Below, one piece after another: positions 1 to 8,351 of a stretch of DNA of 64,000 nt; positions within the stretch are counted from its first letter, which is position 1, and each line of letters begins with the position of its first letter. Under the pieces are notes generated by a model that made no database searches, had not been told where the DNA came from, and saw nothing but the letters and a program-made list of their open reading frames with translations. The position numbers and the translations under genes were made by a program. The stretch is from Planctomycetota bacterium (lineage in GTDB: Bacteria > Planctomycetota > B15-G4 > JADJEK01): assembly GCA_016709145.1 (NCBI GenBank), contig JADJEK010000007.1:248001-312000 (forward strand), read 5' to 3'.

Positions 1-18
1 CCCACCGCCGACCCACCG

Positions 19-1734
19 ATGGACGAGCACAAGAACAAGATCGCCGAACTCGTGGCTCGCACCCTCGGATGTGCGTCGACGCAGGTGTTGGCGTGGATCG
101 AGACGCCCAAGGACCCGAAGCTCGGCGACTACGCGCTGCCGTGCTTCCTACTCGCGAAGGAACGTCGTCGGAGTCCGATGGCGATCGCGACCGAACTCGC
201 CGCGTCTCTCGCCGCGCCGGCTCGGGATGCCGGCGTCGAAGCCGTGCGCGCCGTCGGTCCTTACGTCAACTTCACGCTCGATCGCGGCGCCTTCGTCGGT
301 TCGACGCTGACCGCGATCCTCGGGCAGGGTGACGCGTACGGGAGCAGTGACGTCGGCGCCGGCAAGACCGTCGTCGTCGACTTCTCGTCGCCCAACATCG
401 CGAAGCCGTTCGGAATCCACCACCTGCGCTCGACCGTGATCGGCGCGGCGATCGTCCGGCTGCACCGACGGCTCGGCTATCGCGTGGTCGGGATCAACCA
501 CCTCGGCGATTGGGGAACGCAGTTCGGCCAACTCATCACCGCCTGGCAACGGCACGGCGACGAAGCGCGCCTCGATCGTGAGGGGATCCCCTATCTGCTC
601 GAGCTCTACGTCGGGTTCAACCAGGAGCTCGCGACGAATCCCGGACTGCGCGACGACGCACGCCGCGCGTTCGCCGAACTCGAGCGCGGCGATCCCGAGG
701 CCCGCAGGCTGTGGAAGCGCTTCCGCGACGTCAGCGAGGCCGAGTTCCGCCGCATCTACGACCTGCTCGGCATCCAGTTCGACGCGTTCACGGGCGAGTC
801 GTTCTTCGAGGACAAGATGGCTCCCGTGGTCGCGGAACTCGCCGCGAAGGGGTTGCTGCAAGAAAGCCGCGACGCGCGCATCGTCGATCTGACGGCCGAC
901 GGACTCGGCATCTGCCTGATCCAGAAGGCCGACGATTCGAGCCTCTACGTGACGCGCGACCTCGCGGCGGCGATGTACCGCCACGCGACGTACGGCTTCA
1001 CCAAGGCGCTCTACGTCGTCGGCGGCGCGCAGTCGTTGCACTTCCAGCAACTGGTGCGCGTGCTCGAGCTGCTCGGACGTGACTTCGCCAAGGGAGTGGT
1101 CCACGTGCCGTTCGGCTTGATGCGGTTCAAGGACCGCAAGATGTCGACGCGCAGCGGCGACATCTTGTTGCTCGAGGACGTGCTGAACCAGGCCGTCGCG
1201 CGCGCGCGTGCGATCGTGGCCGAGAAGAACCCGACGCTCGCGAACGACGAGGGCATCGCGAAAGCGATCGGTGTCGGCGCCGTCGTGTTCAACGACCTCA
1301 AGAACCGCCGCGTGCGCGACGTCGTGTTCGATTGGGCCGAAGTGCTCGCGTTCGAAGGCGAGACCGGGCCCTACGTCCAGTACTGCCACGCCCGCATCGC
1401 CAGCGTGCTGCGCAAGGCCGGCGGCAAGTCGGACGCCGACCTCGCGCGCGCGGACTTCACGCGGCTCGCGACCGACGTCGAGCGCGAACTCGTGCGCAAG
1501 ACCGCCGAGTTCGGCGCGGTCCTGACGCGAGCCGCTGACGCTTGCGAGCCGTCGTTCGTCGCGGATTATCTGCTCGAACTCGGAGCCGTGCTCAACCGCT
1601 TCTACATCGAATGCCGAATCCTCGGTGAAGAGCCGGCCACGTCGGACGCTCGGCTCGCGCTCGTGCGCGCCGCGCAAATCGTGCTCAAGAACGGACTCGC
1701 GGTCCTCGGACTCGAAGCCCTGGAGGAGATGTGA
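19..1734 (+). CDS. argS: arginyl-tRNA synthetase
   Basis: Class I synthetase that charges tRNA-Arg in the cytosol; 571 residues, the normal size for bacterial ArgRS. The N-terminal Add-1 region contains the GDYALPCF signature (residues 36-43). The nucleotide-binding loop follows SSPNIAKP, the KMSK loop reads KMSTRSG (about residue 374), and a C-terminal DALR anticodon-binding domain contains YVQYCHARI. The HIGH motif is unusual: it reads GIHH (residues 132-135) where the family has HxGH or SxGH. The ATG at 19 gives a natural N-terminus. apt follows after 4 nt, so they are probably co-transcribed. Confidence 0.97.
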   Translation: MDEHKNKIAELVARTLGCASTQVLAWIETPKDPKLGDYALPCFLLAKERRRSPMAIATELAASLAAPARDAGVEAVRAVGPYVNFTLDRGAFVGSTLTAILGQGDAYGSSDVGAGKTVVVDFSSPNIAKPFGIHHLRSTVIGAAIVRLHRRLGYRVVGINHLGDWGTQFGQLITAWQRHGDEARLDREGIPYLLELYVGFNQELATNPGLRDDARRAFAELERGDPEARRLWKRFRDVSEAEFRRIYDLLGIQFDAFTGESFFEDKMAPVVAELAAKGLLQESRDARIVDLTADGLGICLIQKADDSSLYVTRDLAAAMYRHATYGFTKALYVVGGAQSLHFQQLVRVLELLGRDFAKGVVHVPFGLMRFKDRKMSTRSGDILLLEDVLNQAVARARAIVAEKNPTLANDEGIAKAIGVGAVVFNDLKNRRVRDVVFDWAEVLAFEGETGPYVQYCHARIASVLRKAGGKSDADLARADFTRLATDVERELVRKTAEFGAVLTRAADACEPSFVADYLLELGAVLNRFYIECRILGEEPATSDARLALVRAAQIVLKNGLAVLGLEALEEM

Positions 1735-1738
1735 CGTC

Positions 1739-2254
1739 ATGGACGAACTGAAGAAGCTCATTCGCGACATCCCGGACTTCCCCAAGAAGGGGATCCTGTT
1801 CAAGGACGTCACGCCGCTGCTCGGCAGCGCGGACGGATTGCGCCTCACGATCCGCAAGCTGGCCGAGATCATCGCCGGCAAGCAGGTGACGAAGGTCGTC
1901 GGCATCGAGTCGCGCGGGTTCATCTTCGGCACCGCGCTGGCGCACGAGATGGGCCTCGGCTTCGTCCCGGTGCGTAAGCCCGGCAAGCTGCCCTACCAGA
2001 CCGTGCGTGAGTCGTACTCGCTCGAGTACGGCACGGACGCGATCGAGATGCACCGCGACGCCGTCGCCCCCGGCGAGCGCGTGGTCATCGTCGACGACTT
2101 GCTCGCGACCGGCGGCACGATGGCCGCCGCAGCGAAGCTCGTGCGCGCGGTCGGCGGCGATCCACTCGCGGGCTTGGTCGTGATCGAACTGAAGTCGTTG
2201 AACGGCCGCGACAAGCTGCGCGGCCTCGACGTGCACGCCCTGCTGCAGTACTGA
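1739..2254 (+). CDS. apt: adenine phosphoribosyltransferase
   Basis: Makes AMP from adenine and PRPP (purine salvage, cytosol). 171 residues, normal length. It begins with the family pattern IPDFPKKGILFKDVTPLL (residues 11-28) and has the PRPP-binding loop VVIVDDLLATGG (115-126), plus the GIESRGF strand (55-61). The ATG at 1739 is preceded by GGAGGAG inside the end of argS. The reading frame is open further upstream, but that extension overlaps argS and has no family similarity. Second gene of the argS-apt group. Confidence 0.96.
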   Translation: MDELKKLIRDIPDFPKKGILFKDVTPLLGSADGLRLTIRKLAEIIAGKQVTKVVGIESRGFIFGTALAHEMGLGFVPVRKPGKLPYQTVRESYSLEYGTDAIEMHRDAVAPGERVVIVDDLLATGGTMAAAAKLVRAVGGDPLAGLVVIELKSLNGRDKLRGLDVHALLQY

Positions 2255-2257
2255 TCC

Positions 2258-3070
2258 GTGCCCGCTCCCGCGACGCCCGCTCGATTCGCCGTGCTGCTGT
2301 TCGTCGGTCTCGGCTTCGGTTGCTCCGAGGGCACCGAAGCCGAACGCGCGTTCGTTCGCGAGGCGGACGCGATCGAGCAGCGTGAGCGCGCGGGCGCGAT
2401 CGGGGATGCGGCGACGCAATGGCGCGCGCTCGCCGACGACGCGCCGACGCGCGAGCTGCGCGCGCGAGCGGAACTCGGACAGGCGCGCTGTGACGCGGCA
2501 CTGGCGGCGCGCGACCACGGCCGGCGTTTGCTCGAAGGACTCCCCGACCGCGTCGAGGGCCACTCGCTCGCGACGCTCGACGCGATCGCCGCCGAACAGG
2601 CCGCGCGCTTCGTCGGCGGCCCGTTCGAGCGCGAGTTCCGCGAGCTGCAAGATCGAACGCGCGAGCGATGCAAAGCGCGTTGGCAGGACCTGCGCGGACG
2701 CCAAGCCGCGATCGTGCGCGAGATCATCGGCCGCGGCGAGTTCACGGCCGCTCTCGACTACCTGCAGCAACTCGAACGCGGCCGGTCACCCGACGACCGC
2801 TCGGACATCCCGTTGCTGCTCGACGAGCTCGGCGCGGCCTCGGACCGTGCCGCGGAAGAAGTGCTCGCGCAAGTCGCGGAGATCGCGGCGACCGATCCTG
2901 TCGCCGCTCTCACGGCGATCGACGAAGCGCTGCCGCGTTTCCACGGATCGAGCGGCGCGTCGAAGCTCGCGCGCTCTCGCGTCGAACGCGCCGAAGCCGT
3001 GCGCAATCCGTCGCCAGTTCGGAAGCCGACCGGCGAAAAGAGTCCGCCGAAGCCGAGCGACGAGCCGTGA
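2258..3070 (+). CDS. putative exported lipoprotein, unknown function
   Basis: 270 residues from a GTG three bases after the apt stop. Residues 8-22 form a hydrophobic signal segment ending FGLGFGC-like at Cys22, which could be a lipidation site, although the -3 residue is not classical. The rest is charged and helical, rich in Arg, Glu and Ala, possibly TPR-like or coiled coil, with a Pro/Lys-rich tail. No enzyme motif is visible and I do not recognise the family. The tight spacing suggests transcription with argS and apt. Confidence 0.7.
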   Translation: MPAPATPARFAVLLFVGLGFGCSEGTEAERAFVREADAIEQRERAGAIGDAATQWRALADDAPTRELRARAELGQARCDAALAARDHGRRLLEGLPDRVEGHSLATLDAIAAEQAARFVGGPFEREFRELQDRTRERCKARWQDLRGRQAAIVREIIGRGEFTAALDYLQQLERGRSPDDRSDIPLLLDELGAASDRAAEEVLAQVAEIAATDPVAALTAIDEALPRFHGSSGASKLARSRVERAEAVRNPSPVRKPTGEKSPPKPSDEP

Positions 3071-3263
3071 AGCGTGCAGCCGAGCCGTCGAATGCCCTGT
3101 AGGGTGCAAGCGAGAGTTGGCTGACGAGCAGCGGAAATGCGGTCGTATGGGCGCCAGAACCCTTTTTGAATCGGTCGTTTTCTTCCGCTGAATTCGTGGG
3201 CTAGAGTGATCCGCGACTCGCTCCGTGCTCCCTCGGAGTCGATCGCAAGAAGGTGGAGCGTCC

Positions 3264-3788
3264 ATGGTCACGGATTTCCAGGATCGCCTGCGCCAGATTC
3301 GCGAAGAGCAGGACCAGGCCCAGCGCCAGGCCCGTGCGGCGGAAGCCGAGCGGGAACTCGCCCGGGCCTCGACGGTCGAACTGCGTCTCGAGCGACGCGA
3401 GCAGATCGAGCACGTGATCGACGAGTACGCCCAGAAGTTCAGCGGCGAGGTCGCCGGCTTCGTGCGCACGAAGTCGTTCTTCGAGGGCAAGTACCAGATC
3501 GAACTGCACTGCGACGAAGTCCTGTTCGACGCCCACGGTCACCTCGGCAAGTTCTTCTCGCGTCTCACGTTCCTGCTCGAGATCCGGCCCGACGCCGACA
3601 AGATCCAGGTGTACGTGAAGAAGACCGTCACCAACGGCGACCGCGATTCGTCGTCGTTCACCGTCGACTACGGCACCGGCGACCTCTCGGGGTTCAGCCG
3701 CTTCGTCGAGGAGCAGTTCGTGGAGTTCGCCGCCGACTTCTTGAAGTCGTCGCGCGGACGCACGCTGAAGCCCGTCACGACTCCCTGA
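3264..3788 (+). CDS. conserved-looking cytosolic protein with coiled-coil N-terminus
   Basis: 174 residues. The frame is open from 3225, but the ATG at 3264 has AAGGTGGAG just upstream and starts the plausible protein. Residues 1-45 are a charged Gln/Glu/Arg helix (coiled coil). The remainder looks like a compact alpha/beta domain ending in short helices, with no signal peptide or membrane segment. I do not recognise it. It stands alone between a 190-bp gap upstream and a terminator-like hairpin downstream. Confidence 0.75.
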   Translation: MVTDFQDRLRQIREEQDQAQRQARAAEAERELARASTVELRLERREQIEHVIDEYAQKFSGEVAGFVRTKSFFEGKYQIELHCDEVLFDAHGHLGKFFSRLTFLLEIRPDADKIQVYVKKTVTNGDRDSSSFTVDYGTGDLSGFSRFVEEQFVEFAADFLKSSRGRTLKPVTTP

Positions 3789-3860
3789 ACGAGCGAACGT
3801 GGGTGGCGTGAGCCGCTCCTGGGAACGGCCGCTGCCGAGCCGCCTGTAGAACTCATCGAC

Positions 3861-3894
3861 GCGGGGCATCCAGCCGCAACGCGGGATGCCCCGC
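3861..3894 (+). terminator. terminator-like hairpin after the 3264-3788 gene
   Basis: GCGGGGCATC (3861-3870) pairs perfectly with GATGCCCCGC (3885-3894) across a 14-nt loop, 72 bases after the stop codon. No strong T-tract follows, so Rho-independent function is plausible but not certain. It also insulates the promoter of the riboswitch/sigma gene. Confidence 0.55.
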
Positions 3895-4010
3895 TCGCGT
3901 TGCACCACGCTCGCACAGGTTCTCCACCGCGGCGGGCCGGCTTTTCACAGCTTCTCCTCAAGCTCAAACGGTCATGGCCGAATAAAGTGGATAGCCTGAC
4001 ATTTTTCACC

Positions 4011-4037
4011 TTGACCGGGAGAGTCCGCCGCTACACT
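4011..4037 (+). promoter_or_regulatory. candidate promoter for the riboswitch/sigma-factor transcript
   Basis: TTGACC (4011-4016) and TACACT (4032-4037) resemble sigma-70 boxes. The 15-nt spacer is shorter than ideal. The predicted start, about 4044, lies just before the riboswitch, which supports the call. The same TACACT -10 occurs upstream of the gene at 34888. Confidence 0.45.
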
Positions 4038-4072
4038 CTCCACCCGGGCGAACGCCGCTGCGTACGTGCGAC

Positions 4073-4169
4073 GGCCGCCGTCCAAGGGCAAACCCCCCGA
4101 AAGGGGGGGACGCAAAGCTTCAGGGCCTAAGCCGCTCCTCGATGGGCGGGATGGCAGCCAGTTGCCGAC
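4073..4169 (+). promoter_or_regulatory. cyclic di-GMP-I (GEMM-I) riboswitch
   Basis: The aptamer landmarks appear in order: AGGGCAAACC (about 4085-4094), a GC stem capped by the GAAA tetraloop (4099-4104), GACGCAAAGC (4109-4118), the tetraloop-receptor strand CCTAAG (about 4126-4131), a variable hairpin (CCGCTC/GGGCGG), the receptor partner GATGG (about 4150-4154) and the closing GGCAGCC/TTGCCGA element. This is the known GEMM-I consensus, in which the GNRA loop docks into the receptor when c-di-GMP binds. Downstream, GACACG (4167-4172) can pair with CGTGTC (4196-4201) immediately before the AAAAGGAG ribosome site of the sigma gene. That stem overlaps the aptamer 3' edge and could be the expression platform. 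Direction of control cannot be read from sequence. Confidence 0.95.
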
Positions 4170-4216
4170 ACGAGCGCGAGCAGGAGAGCCGCGCGACGTG
4201 TCGAAAAGGAGAACCG

Positions 4217-5092
4217 ATGAGTCGTCCGTCGACCCGCGCCAAGATCAACGCCCCCTCGTTCCTCGCTCGCAGTCGGACTGCCCCGGCACGCACCGACGCG
4301 ACGGTCAAGGAAGACGGCGAGGCGACCCCGAACAGTGAGATCGACGACGTCTGGCGCCAGTACAAGGCGCAAGGCTCGCCCGAACTCCGCAATCAGCTCA
4401 TCGAGCGCTACATGCCGCTCGTGCGCTACATCTCGGAGCGGCTGCTCGTCAGCCTGCCGAAGAGCATCGAGCTCGAGGACCTGCAGAGCGCTGGCGTGTT
4501 CGGGCTGATGGACGCGATCGACGGCTTCGATCTCGAACGCGGCATCAAGTTCAAGACCTACTGCACCACGCGCATCCGCGGCTCCATCCTCGACGAACTG
4601 CGGTCGCAGGACTGGGTGCCGCGCCTCGTGCGCATCAAGGCCGGCCAGATCTCGCGCGCCGAACAACAGCTCGAAATGGAGCTGGGCCGCTCACCCACCG
4701 CGTACGAGATGGCGAAGAAGCTCGGGATCTCGCTCCACGACTACACCGACCTCAAGGACGCATCGTCGGCCCGCACCATCTTCTCGTTGTCGGAGAAGTG
4801 GGACGAACGCGACGACGACGACTCGCTGAGCAAGATCGAAGTGCTCGAAGACAAGCAGGGCGCGAATCCGCTCGACCAACTCAATCAGAAGGACGTGATG
4901 CACGCGATCACGCGCTCGCTCTCCCGCAAGGAGAAGCTGATCGTGATCATGTACTACTACGAGGGTCTGACCATGCGGGAGATCGGCGAGATCCTGAACC
5001 TCACCGAGTCGCGCGTCTGCCAGATCCACTCGAACGTCATGAACAAGCTGAAGGTCCAGCTCGACAAGGTGCGCGGCAAGCTGCTGAGCTGA
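4217..5092 (+). CDS. RNA polymerase sigma factor, FliA/WhiG (sigma-28) family
   Basis: Alternative sigma factor, 291 residues. Region 2 contains the family signature with GLMDAIDGFD followed by IKFKTYCTTRIRGSILDELR. Region 3 begins at the VPR motif, with helices through KKLGIS. Region 4 has YYYEGLTMREIGEILNLTE then the recognition helix SRVCQIHSNVMNKLK. The first 40 residues are a variable Ser/Ala-rich extension. The ATG at 4217 has AAAAGGAG at 4204-4211; the longer frame would begin inside the riboswitch. In other bacteria this family drives flagellar genes (FliA) or sporulation (WhiG). No flagellar gene is in this window, so its regulon is unknown. Its leader carries a c-di-GMP riboswitch. 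Confidence 0.95.
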   Translation: MSRPSTRAKINAPSFLARSRTAPARTDATVKEDGEATPNSEIDDVWRQYKAQGSPELRNQLIERYMPLVRYISERLLVSLPKSIELEDLQSAGVFGLMDAIDGFDLERGIKFKTYCTTRIRGSILDELRSQDWVPRLVRIKAGQISRAEQQLEMELGRSPTAYEMAKKLGISLHDYTDLKDASSARTIFSLSEKWDERDDDDSLSKIEVLEDKQGANPLDQLNQKDVMHAITRSLSRKEKLIVIMYYYEGLTMREIGEILNLTESRVCQIHSNVMNKLKVQLDKVRGKLLS

Positions 5093-5113
5093 TCCGAGCG
5101 GGAATCGCGGATT

Positions 5114-5146
5114 CGAGGGCTTCGGCGCGCAGCGTCGAGGCCCTCG
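5114..5146 (+). terminator. hairpin terminator between convergent genes
   Basis: CGAGGGCTTCG (5114-5124) pairs with CGAGGCCCTCG (5136-5146), 11 bp with one G-U pair and an 11-nt loop, just past the sigma-factor stop. It sits in the 81-bp gap before the convergent gene ending at 5174 and could stop transcription from both sides. There is no T-tract. Confidence 0.5.
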
Positions 5147-5173
5147 CCGCGTTGCATGAGGACTTCGTCGCGG

Positions 5174-6856
5174 TCAGCGTGAAGTGGGCTCGATCACGAA
5201 CCCGCCATCCGGTCCGACGCGGATCGCCGTGCCGGCGGGGACGCCCTTCAATTCCGTCCGCGCACCGTCTTGCCAGCGGATGGCGACGAACTCGGGATCC
5301 CGCGACACGCCGAAGAACGCGCGCGGATCGTTCGCCGCGCAGTACGACCCGGGCTGCCCCACGATCCGACGCTGCACCTGACCGTCGACCGACACCTCGA
5401 CCACGGCGCCACGCGCCGGCGCTCCGCTTCGCCCCACCACGTGCACGCACAGAGGCCGCCCGACGCGCGTACCGTCGTTGCGCAGCAGCACCGCCGAAGC
5501 CGCGTTCTGCGCGATCAAGGCATCGAGGTCGAGATCGCCGTCGACGTCGCAGAGCGCCAGGGCGCGCCCCGCTCGGCGCTGCGCCAAGGCCGGCGCCAGG
5601 CGCGGACCGAGCTCGCCGAACACGCCTTTCCCGTCGTTCTCGAACACGAGGCAGCGCTGCAAGAACGTGACCGGCGTGCCGGGTTGGATGGTCTCGACGT
5701 TGTCGATGATGTGCCCGTTCGTCACGAACAGGTCCTCGTCGGCGTCGAGATCGAGGTCCACGAACGCAGTGCCGAAGCCGACGAACGGCAGCGACACCAC
5801 GCCGAGTCCACGAGGCAGCGTCGCGTCTTCGAACACGAGCGTGTCGACCTGGCGATACAGGGTGTTCGTCTCTTGATCGAGGTTCGTGACGAACAGGTCG
5901 AACCGGCCGTCGAGGTCGGCGTCCCCGACCGTCACGCCCATACCAGCCTGCGTGCGACCATTGACGTCGTAGGCGGCGTTCGAATCGGACGAGACGTCGA
6001 CGAACGTCCCGTCGCCTTGATTGCGGAACAGGAAGTTCGGCGTCGAGTCGTTGGCGACGTAGAGGTCCTGATCCCCGTCCAGGTCGAGGTCGGCCGCCAC
6101 CACGCCGAGGCCCTTGCCGTCGACGTCGCGGATCCCCGCGTCTCGCGTCACGTCGCGCAGATGGCCGGCGCCGTCGTTCTCGTACAGCACGTCCGCGGCC
6201 GCGCGAAAACGATCCGGATGCGGATACGCGATGAACCCCTCGCCGCGCGGCGACAGCGCGAGCGCGGCGCGCAGGTCGTACTCCACGTAGTTCGTGACGA
6301 AGAGGTCGAGGTCACCGTCGCCCTCCTTGTCGAAGAACACGGCCGACGCCGACCACGACGGATCGCCGCCCCCGAGTTCGGCCGTGCTGTCGACCAGTCG
6401 GCCCGAGCGGTTCGACAGCAGGACGTTCGGGCCGAAGTTGGTCACGTAGACGTCTTCGAAGCCGTCGCCATGGACGTCGCCGACGGCGACTCCCTGGCCA
6501 TAGCCGAGATCGGCGACCGGCAGCGCGGTCGCCGTGACGTCGCGGAATCGGCCGCCGTCGTTCGAGAACACCGCACTGCGTCCCGATGTGCCGCGGTCGA
6601 CACCCGGGAGTTCACCGCTTTGCCCGAGGAAGAGATCGAAGTCGCCGTCGTTCTCGAGGTCGAACCAAGCCGCGCTACCGCCCATGGTCTCGGGCAACTG
6701 GCGATGCCCGTGCGCTCCGTTGACGTGTTCGAACTCGACCCCACTCGCAGCCGTGACGTCGACGAACAGGAACGGTGCGGGCGCGGGCTCATCGCTCCCA
6801 CAGCCGCACAGGTGCAGCACGAAGCAAGGCAGTAGCGCTCGCACCGCGGCACGCAT
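5174..6856 (-). CDS. CRTAC1-family FG-GAP/ASPIC lipoprotein
   Basis: 560 residues. A short signal ends in LHLCGCG (likely lipidated Cys). The body is a beta-propeller built from FG-GAP/VCBS repeats with calcium-type loops such as DLENDGDFDLF, DVHGDGFEDVY, DLDLDGDQDLY and DADLDGRFDLF. The C-terminal 90 residues match the ASPIC/UnbV pattern (SYCAANDPRAFFG, then VAIRWQDG). The family is extracytoplasmic and its biochemical role is unsettled. AAGGAGG lies upstream. The first codon could be GTG 6859 or ATG 6856; I use the ATG, which gives a TGATG junction with the TPR lipoprotein gene upstream. The two form an operon. Confidence 0.9.
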   Translation of the reverse strand: MRAAVRALLPCFVLHLCGCGSDEPAPAPFLFVDVTAASGVEFEHVNGAHGHRQLPETMGGSAAWFDLENDGDFDLFLGQSGELPGVDRGTSGRSAVFSNDGGRFRDVTATALPVADLGYGQGVAVGDVHGDGFEDVYVTNFGPNVLLSNRSGRLVDSTAELGGGDPSWSASAVFFDKEGDGDLDLFVTNYVEYDLRAALALSPRGEGFIAYPHPDRFRAAADVLYENDGAGHLRDVTRDAGIRDVDGKGLGVVAADLDLDGDQDLYVANDSTPNFLFRNQGDGTFVDVSSDSNAAYDVNGRTQAGMGVTVGDADLDGRFDLFVTNLDQETNTLYRQVDTLVFEDATLPRGLGVVSLPFVGFGTAFVDLDLDADEDLFVTNGHIIDNVETIQPGTPVTFLQRCLVFENDGKGVFGELGPRLAPALAQRRAGRALALCDVDGDLDLDALIAQNAASAVLLRNDGTRVGRPLCVHVVGRSGAPARGAVVEVSVDGQVQRRIVGQPGSYCAANDPRAFFGVSRDPEFVAIRWQDGARTELKGVPAGTAIRVGPDGGFVIEPTSR

Positions 6857-8088
6857 CACGGCGGCCCTCCTTGATCTCGCTCGAGTTCAGCGCGTCTACG
6901 CGCAAGTGCCGCGCGCTTGGGCGCGATGCGTTCGGCTTCACGCAGTGCGGCGATCGCGCGCGCGCGGTCACCGTAGGCCGCGTAAGCCTCGGCAAGCACT
7001 TCGATCACGTCCGCGTCGGCGCCCGAGGTCGTCTCGACCGCGGCACGCGCCAGCGCGACCGCACGCGCCGCGTCGCGCGTCGCTTCCGGGCCGGTCGCGA
7101 GGAAGCGCGCGTAGTCGGCTTGGATGCGCGAATCGTCCGGCAAGCGCAGGAGCGCGGATTCGAAGCCGGCCTTCGCCGCCGCAGCGTCCCCATCGGCCAC
7201 GCAAGCGGCCGCGTACCGAACGCGGATCTGTGGATGCTCGGGGAACCGAACCGCCGCTGCGGTGAGTTCGGCGCGAGCGCCAGCGCGATCGCCCCCGTCG
7301 GCGAGCACGTCCGCGAGAGCGAGTGAAGCCTCCGGCGTGTCGGCCTGGCTCAGCATGCCGAGGTCGTCCAAGCGGCCGAGGCGTCGGTGCGTCGAAGCCA
7401 CGCGCGCCGCGTCATCGATTCGCCCCAACGCGCGATACGCGCGCGCCAACTTGAACTGTGCTCCGAGGTGGATCGGCGACGCGCTGACCACGCGCTCGAG
7501 CTTGGCCGCTGCCGCTGCCGCGTCGCCGGCGTCGAGCAGCAGCGTCGCCGCTTCGTAGTTGGCATCGAGGTGGTCGGGCTTGAGCTCGAGCGCCCGTTCG
7601 AGCACGCGCAACGCTTCGTCCCGCGCGTGAGCCGGATCCGCGAGCAAGCGCGCGCGGGCGTCGGCGACGAGCAGCGCGGCGCTGACCTTGCGCGCGAGGC
7701 CCGCGTCGATGAGCGTGCGAGCGGTCGCGACGTCGCCGGACGCCATCGCGAGGTCGATCAGGATCATGCGCGCTTCGACCAGGTCGGCGTCGAGTTCGAG
7801 CGCGGCCCGCAAGTGTTGCTCGGCCCGCGCGCGCATGCCGCCTTGGAGATAGGCCTTCGCCAACTCCACGCGCGCGTCGGCGTCCTGCTCGAGCGTCGCG
7901 ACACGGCGCTCGAGGCTCTCGACCTTCGACTTCACGCGTTGGAACGCCGGCGCCTCGAGCAACCGCGAGTCGTCGGCGCCCGTGGTCGACGAAGCCGCGG
8001 CGTCGTCCGCGCGCGAGCACGCGGCGACACCAACCCCGAGCAAAGAAAGCAGCAGCGACCGGCCGAGGCCGCAGCGAACCCAGAACAC
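6856..8088 (-). CDS. TPR-repeat lipoprotein
   Basis: About 410 residues from a GTG at 8088. The frame is open to 8814, but that extension is low-complexity Arg-rich and not protein-like. The N-terminus is a signal peptide ending GVAAC (Cys24). After an acidic Ser/Asp linker and a short coiled coil come at least eight TPR-type helical pairs (e.g. ARVELAKAYLQGGMRARAEQ; DANYEAATLLLDAGDAAAA) up to a coiled-coil tail. It is probably a periplasmic protein-protein scaffold. It overlaps the CRTAC1-type gene and likely works with it. TATCAT lies 7 nt before the GTG, so the transcript could be nearly leaderless. Confidence 0.82.
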   Translation of the reverse strand: MFWVRCGLGRSLLLSLLGVGVAACSRADDAAASSTTGADDSRLLEAPAFQRVKSKVESLERRVATLEQDADARVELAKAYLQGGMRARAEQHLRAALELDADLVEARMILIDLAMASGDVATARTLIDAGLARKVSAALLVADARARLLADPAHARDEALRVLERALELKPDHLDANYEAATLLLDAGDAAAAAAKLERVVSASPIHLGAQFKLARAYRALGRIDDAARVASTHRRLGRLDDLGMLSQADTPEASLALADVLADGGDRAGARAELTAAAVRFPEHPQIRVRYAAACVADGDAAAAKAGFESALLRLPDDSRIQADYARFLATGPEATRDAARAVALARAAVETTSGADADVIEVLAEAYAAYGDRARAIAALREAERIAPKRAALARRRAELERDQGGPP

Positions 8089-8351
8089 GGCGCGGATGAT
8101 AACAGCGGATCCGCGATCTCCGACCGTTCGAGGATCGAGCGGATGCGCTCTCGTGGGGTGCCCACAAGACGATGCCGCTCCCTCCCAGCACCGCGCGCGA
8201 TCCCGCACTCGGCGACCATGCCGTCGCGTTCGATCGCCGCAGGTCACGGCGTGCCTCGGCGCCCCAACGCGAAGCACGCGTCCACCATCGATTCCTCGCA
8301 CGCTCGAATCCCGCACTTGCCTTGGCCGCATGCGCCGGGTCTGTTGAGGCC

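Noticed and set aside
148..1986. Long minus-strand frame opposite argS and similar long antisense frames elsewhere (e.g. opposite lepA, lepB and clpB)
   Set aside because: High GC removes stop codons on the other strand. These frames are Arg/His/Asp-rich, lack domain signals and overlap clearly identified genes.
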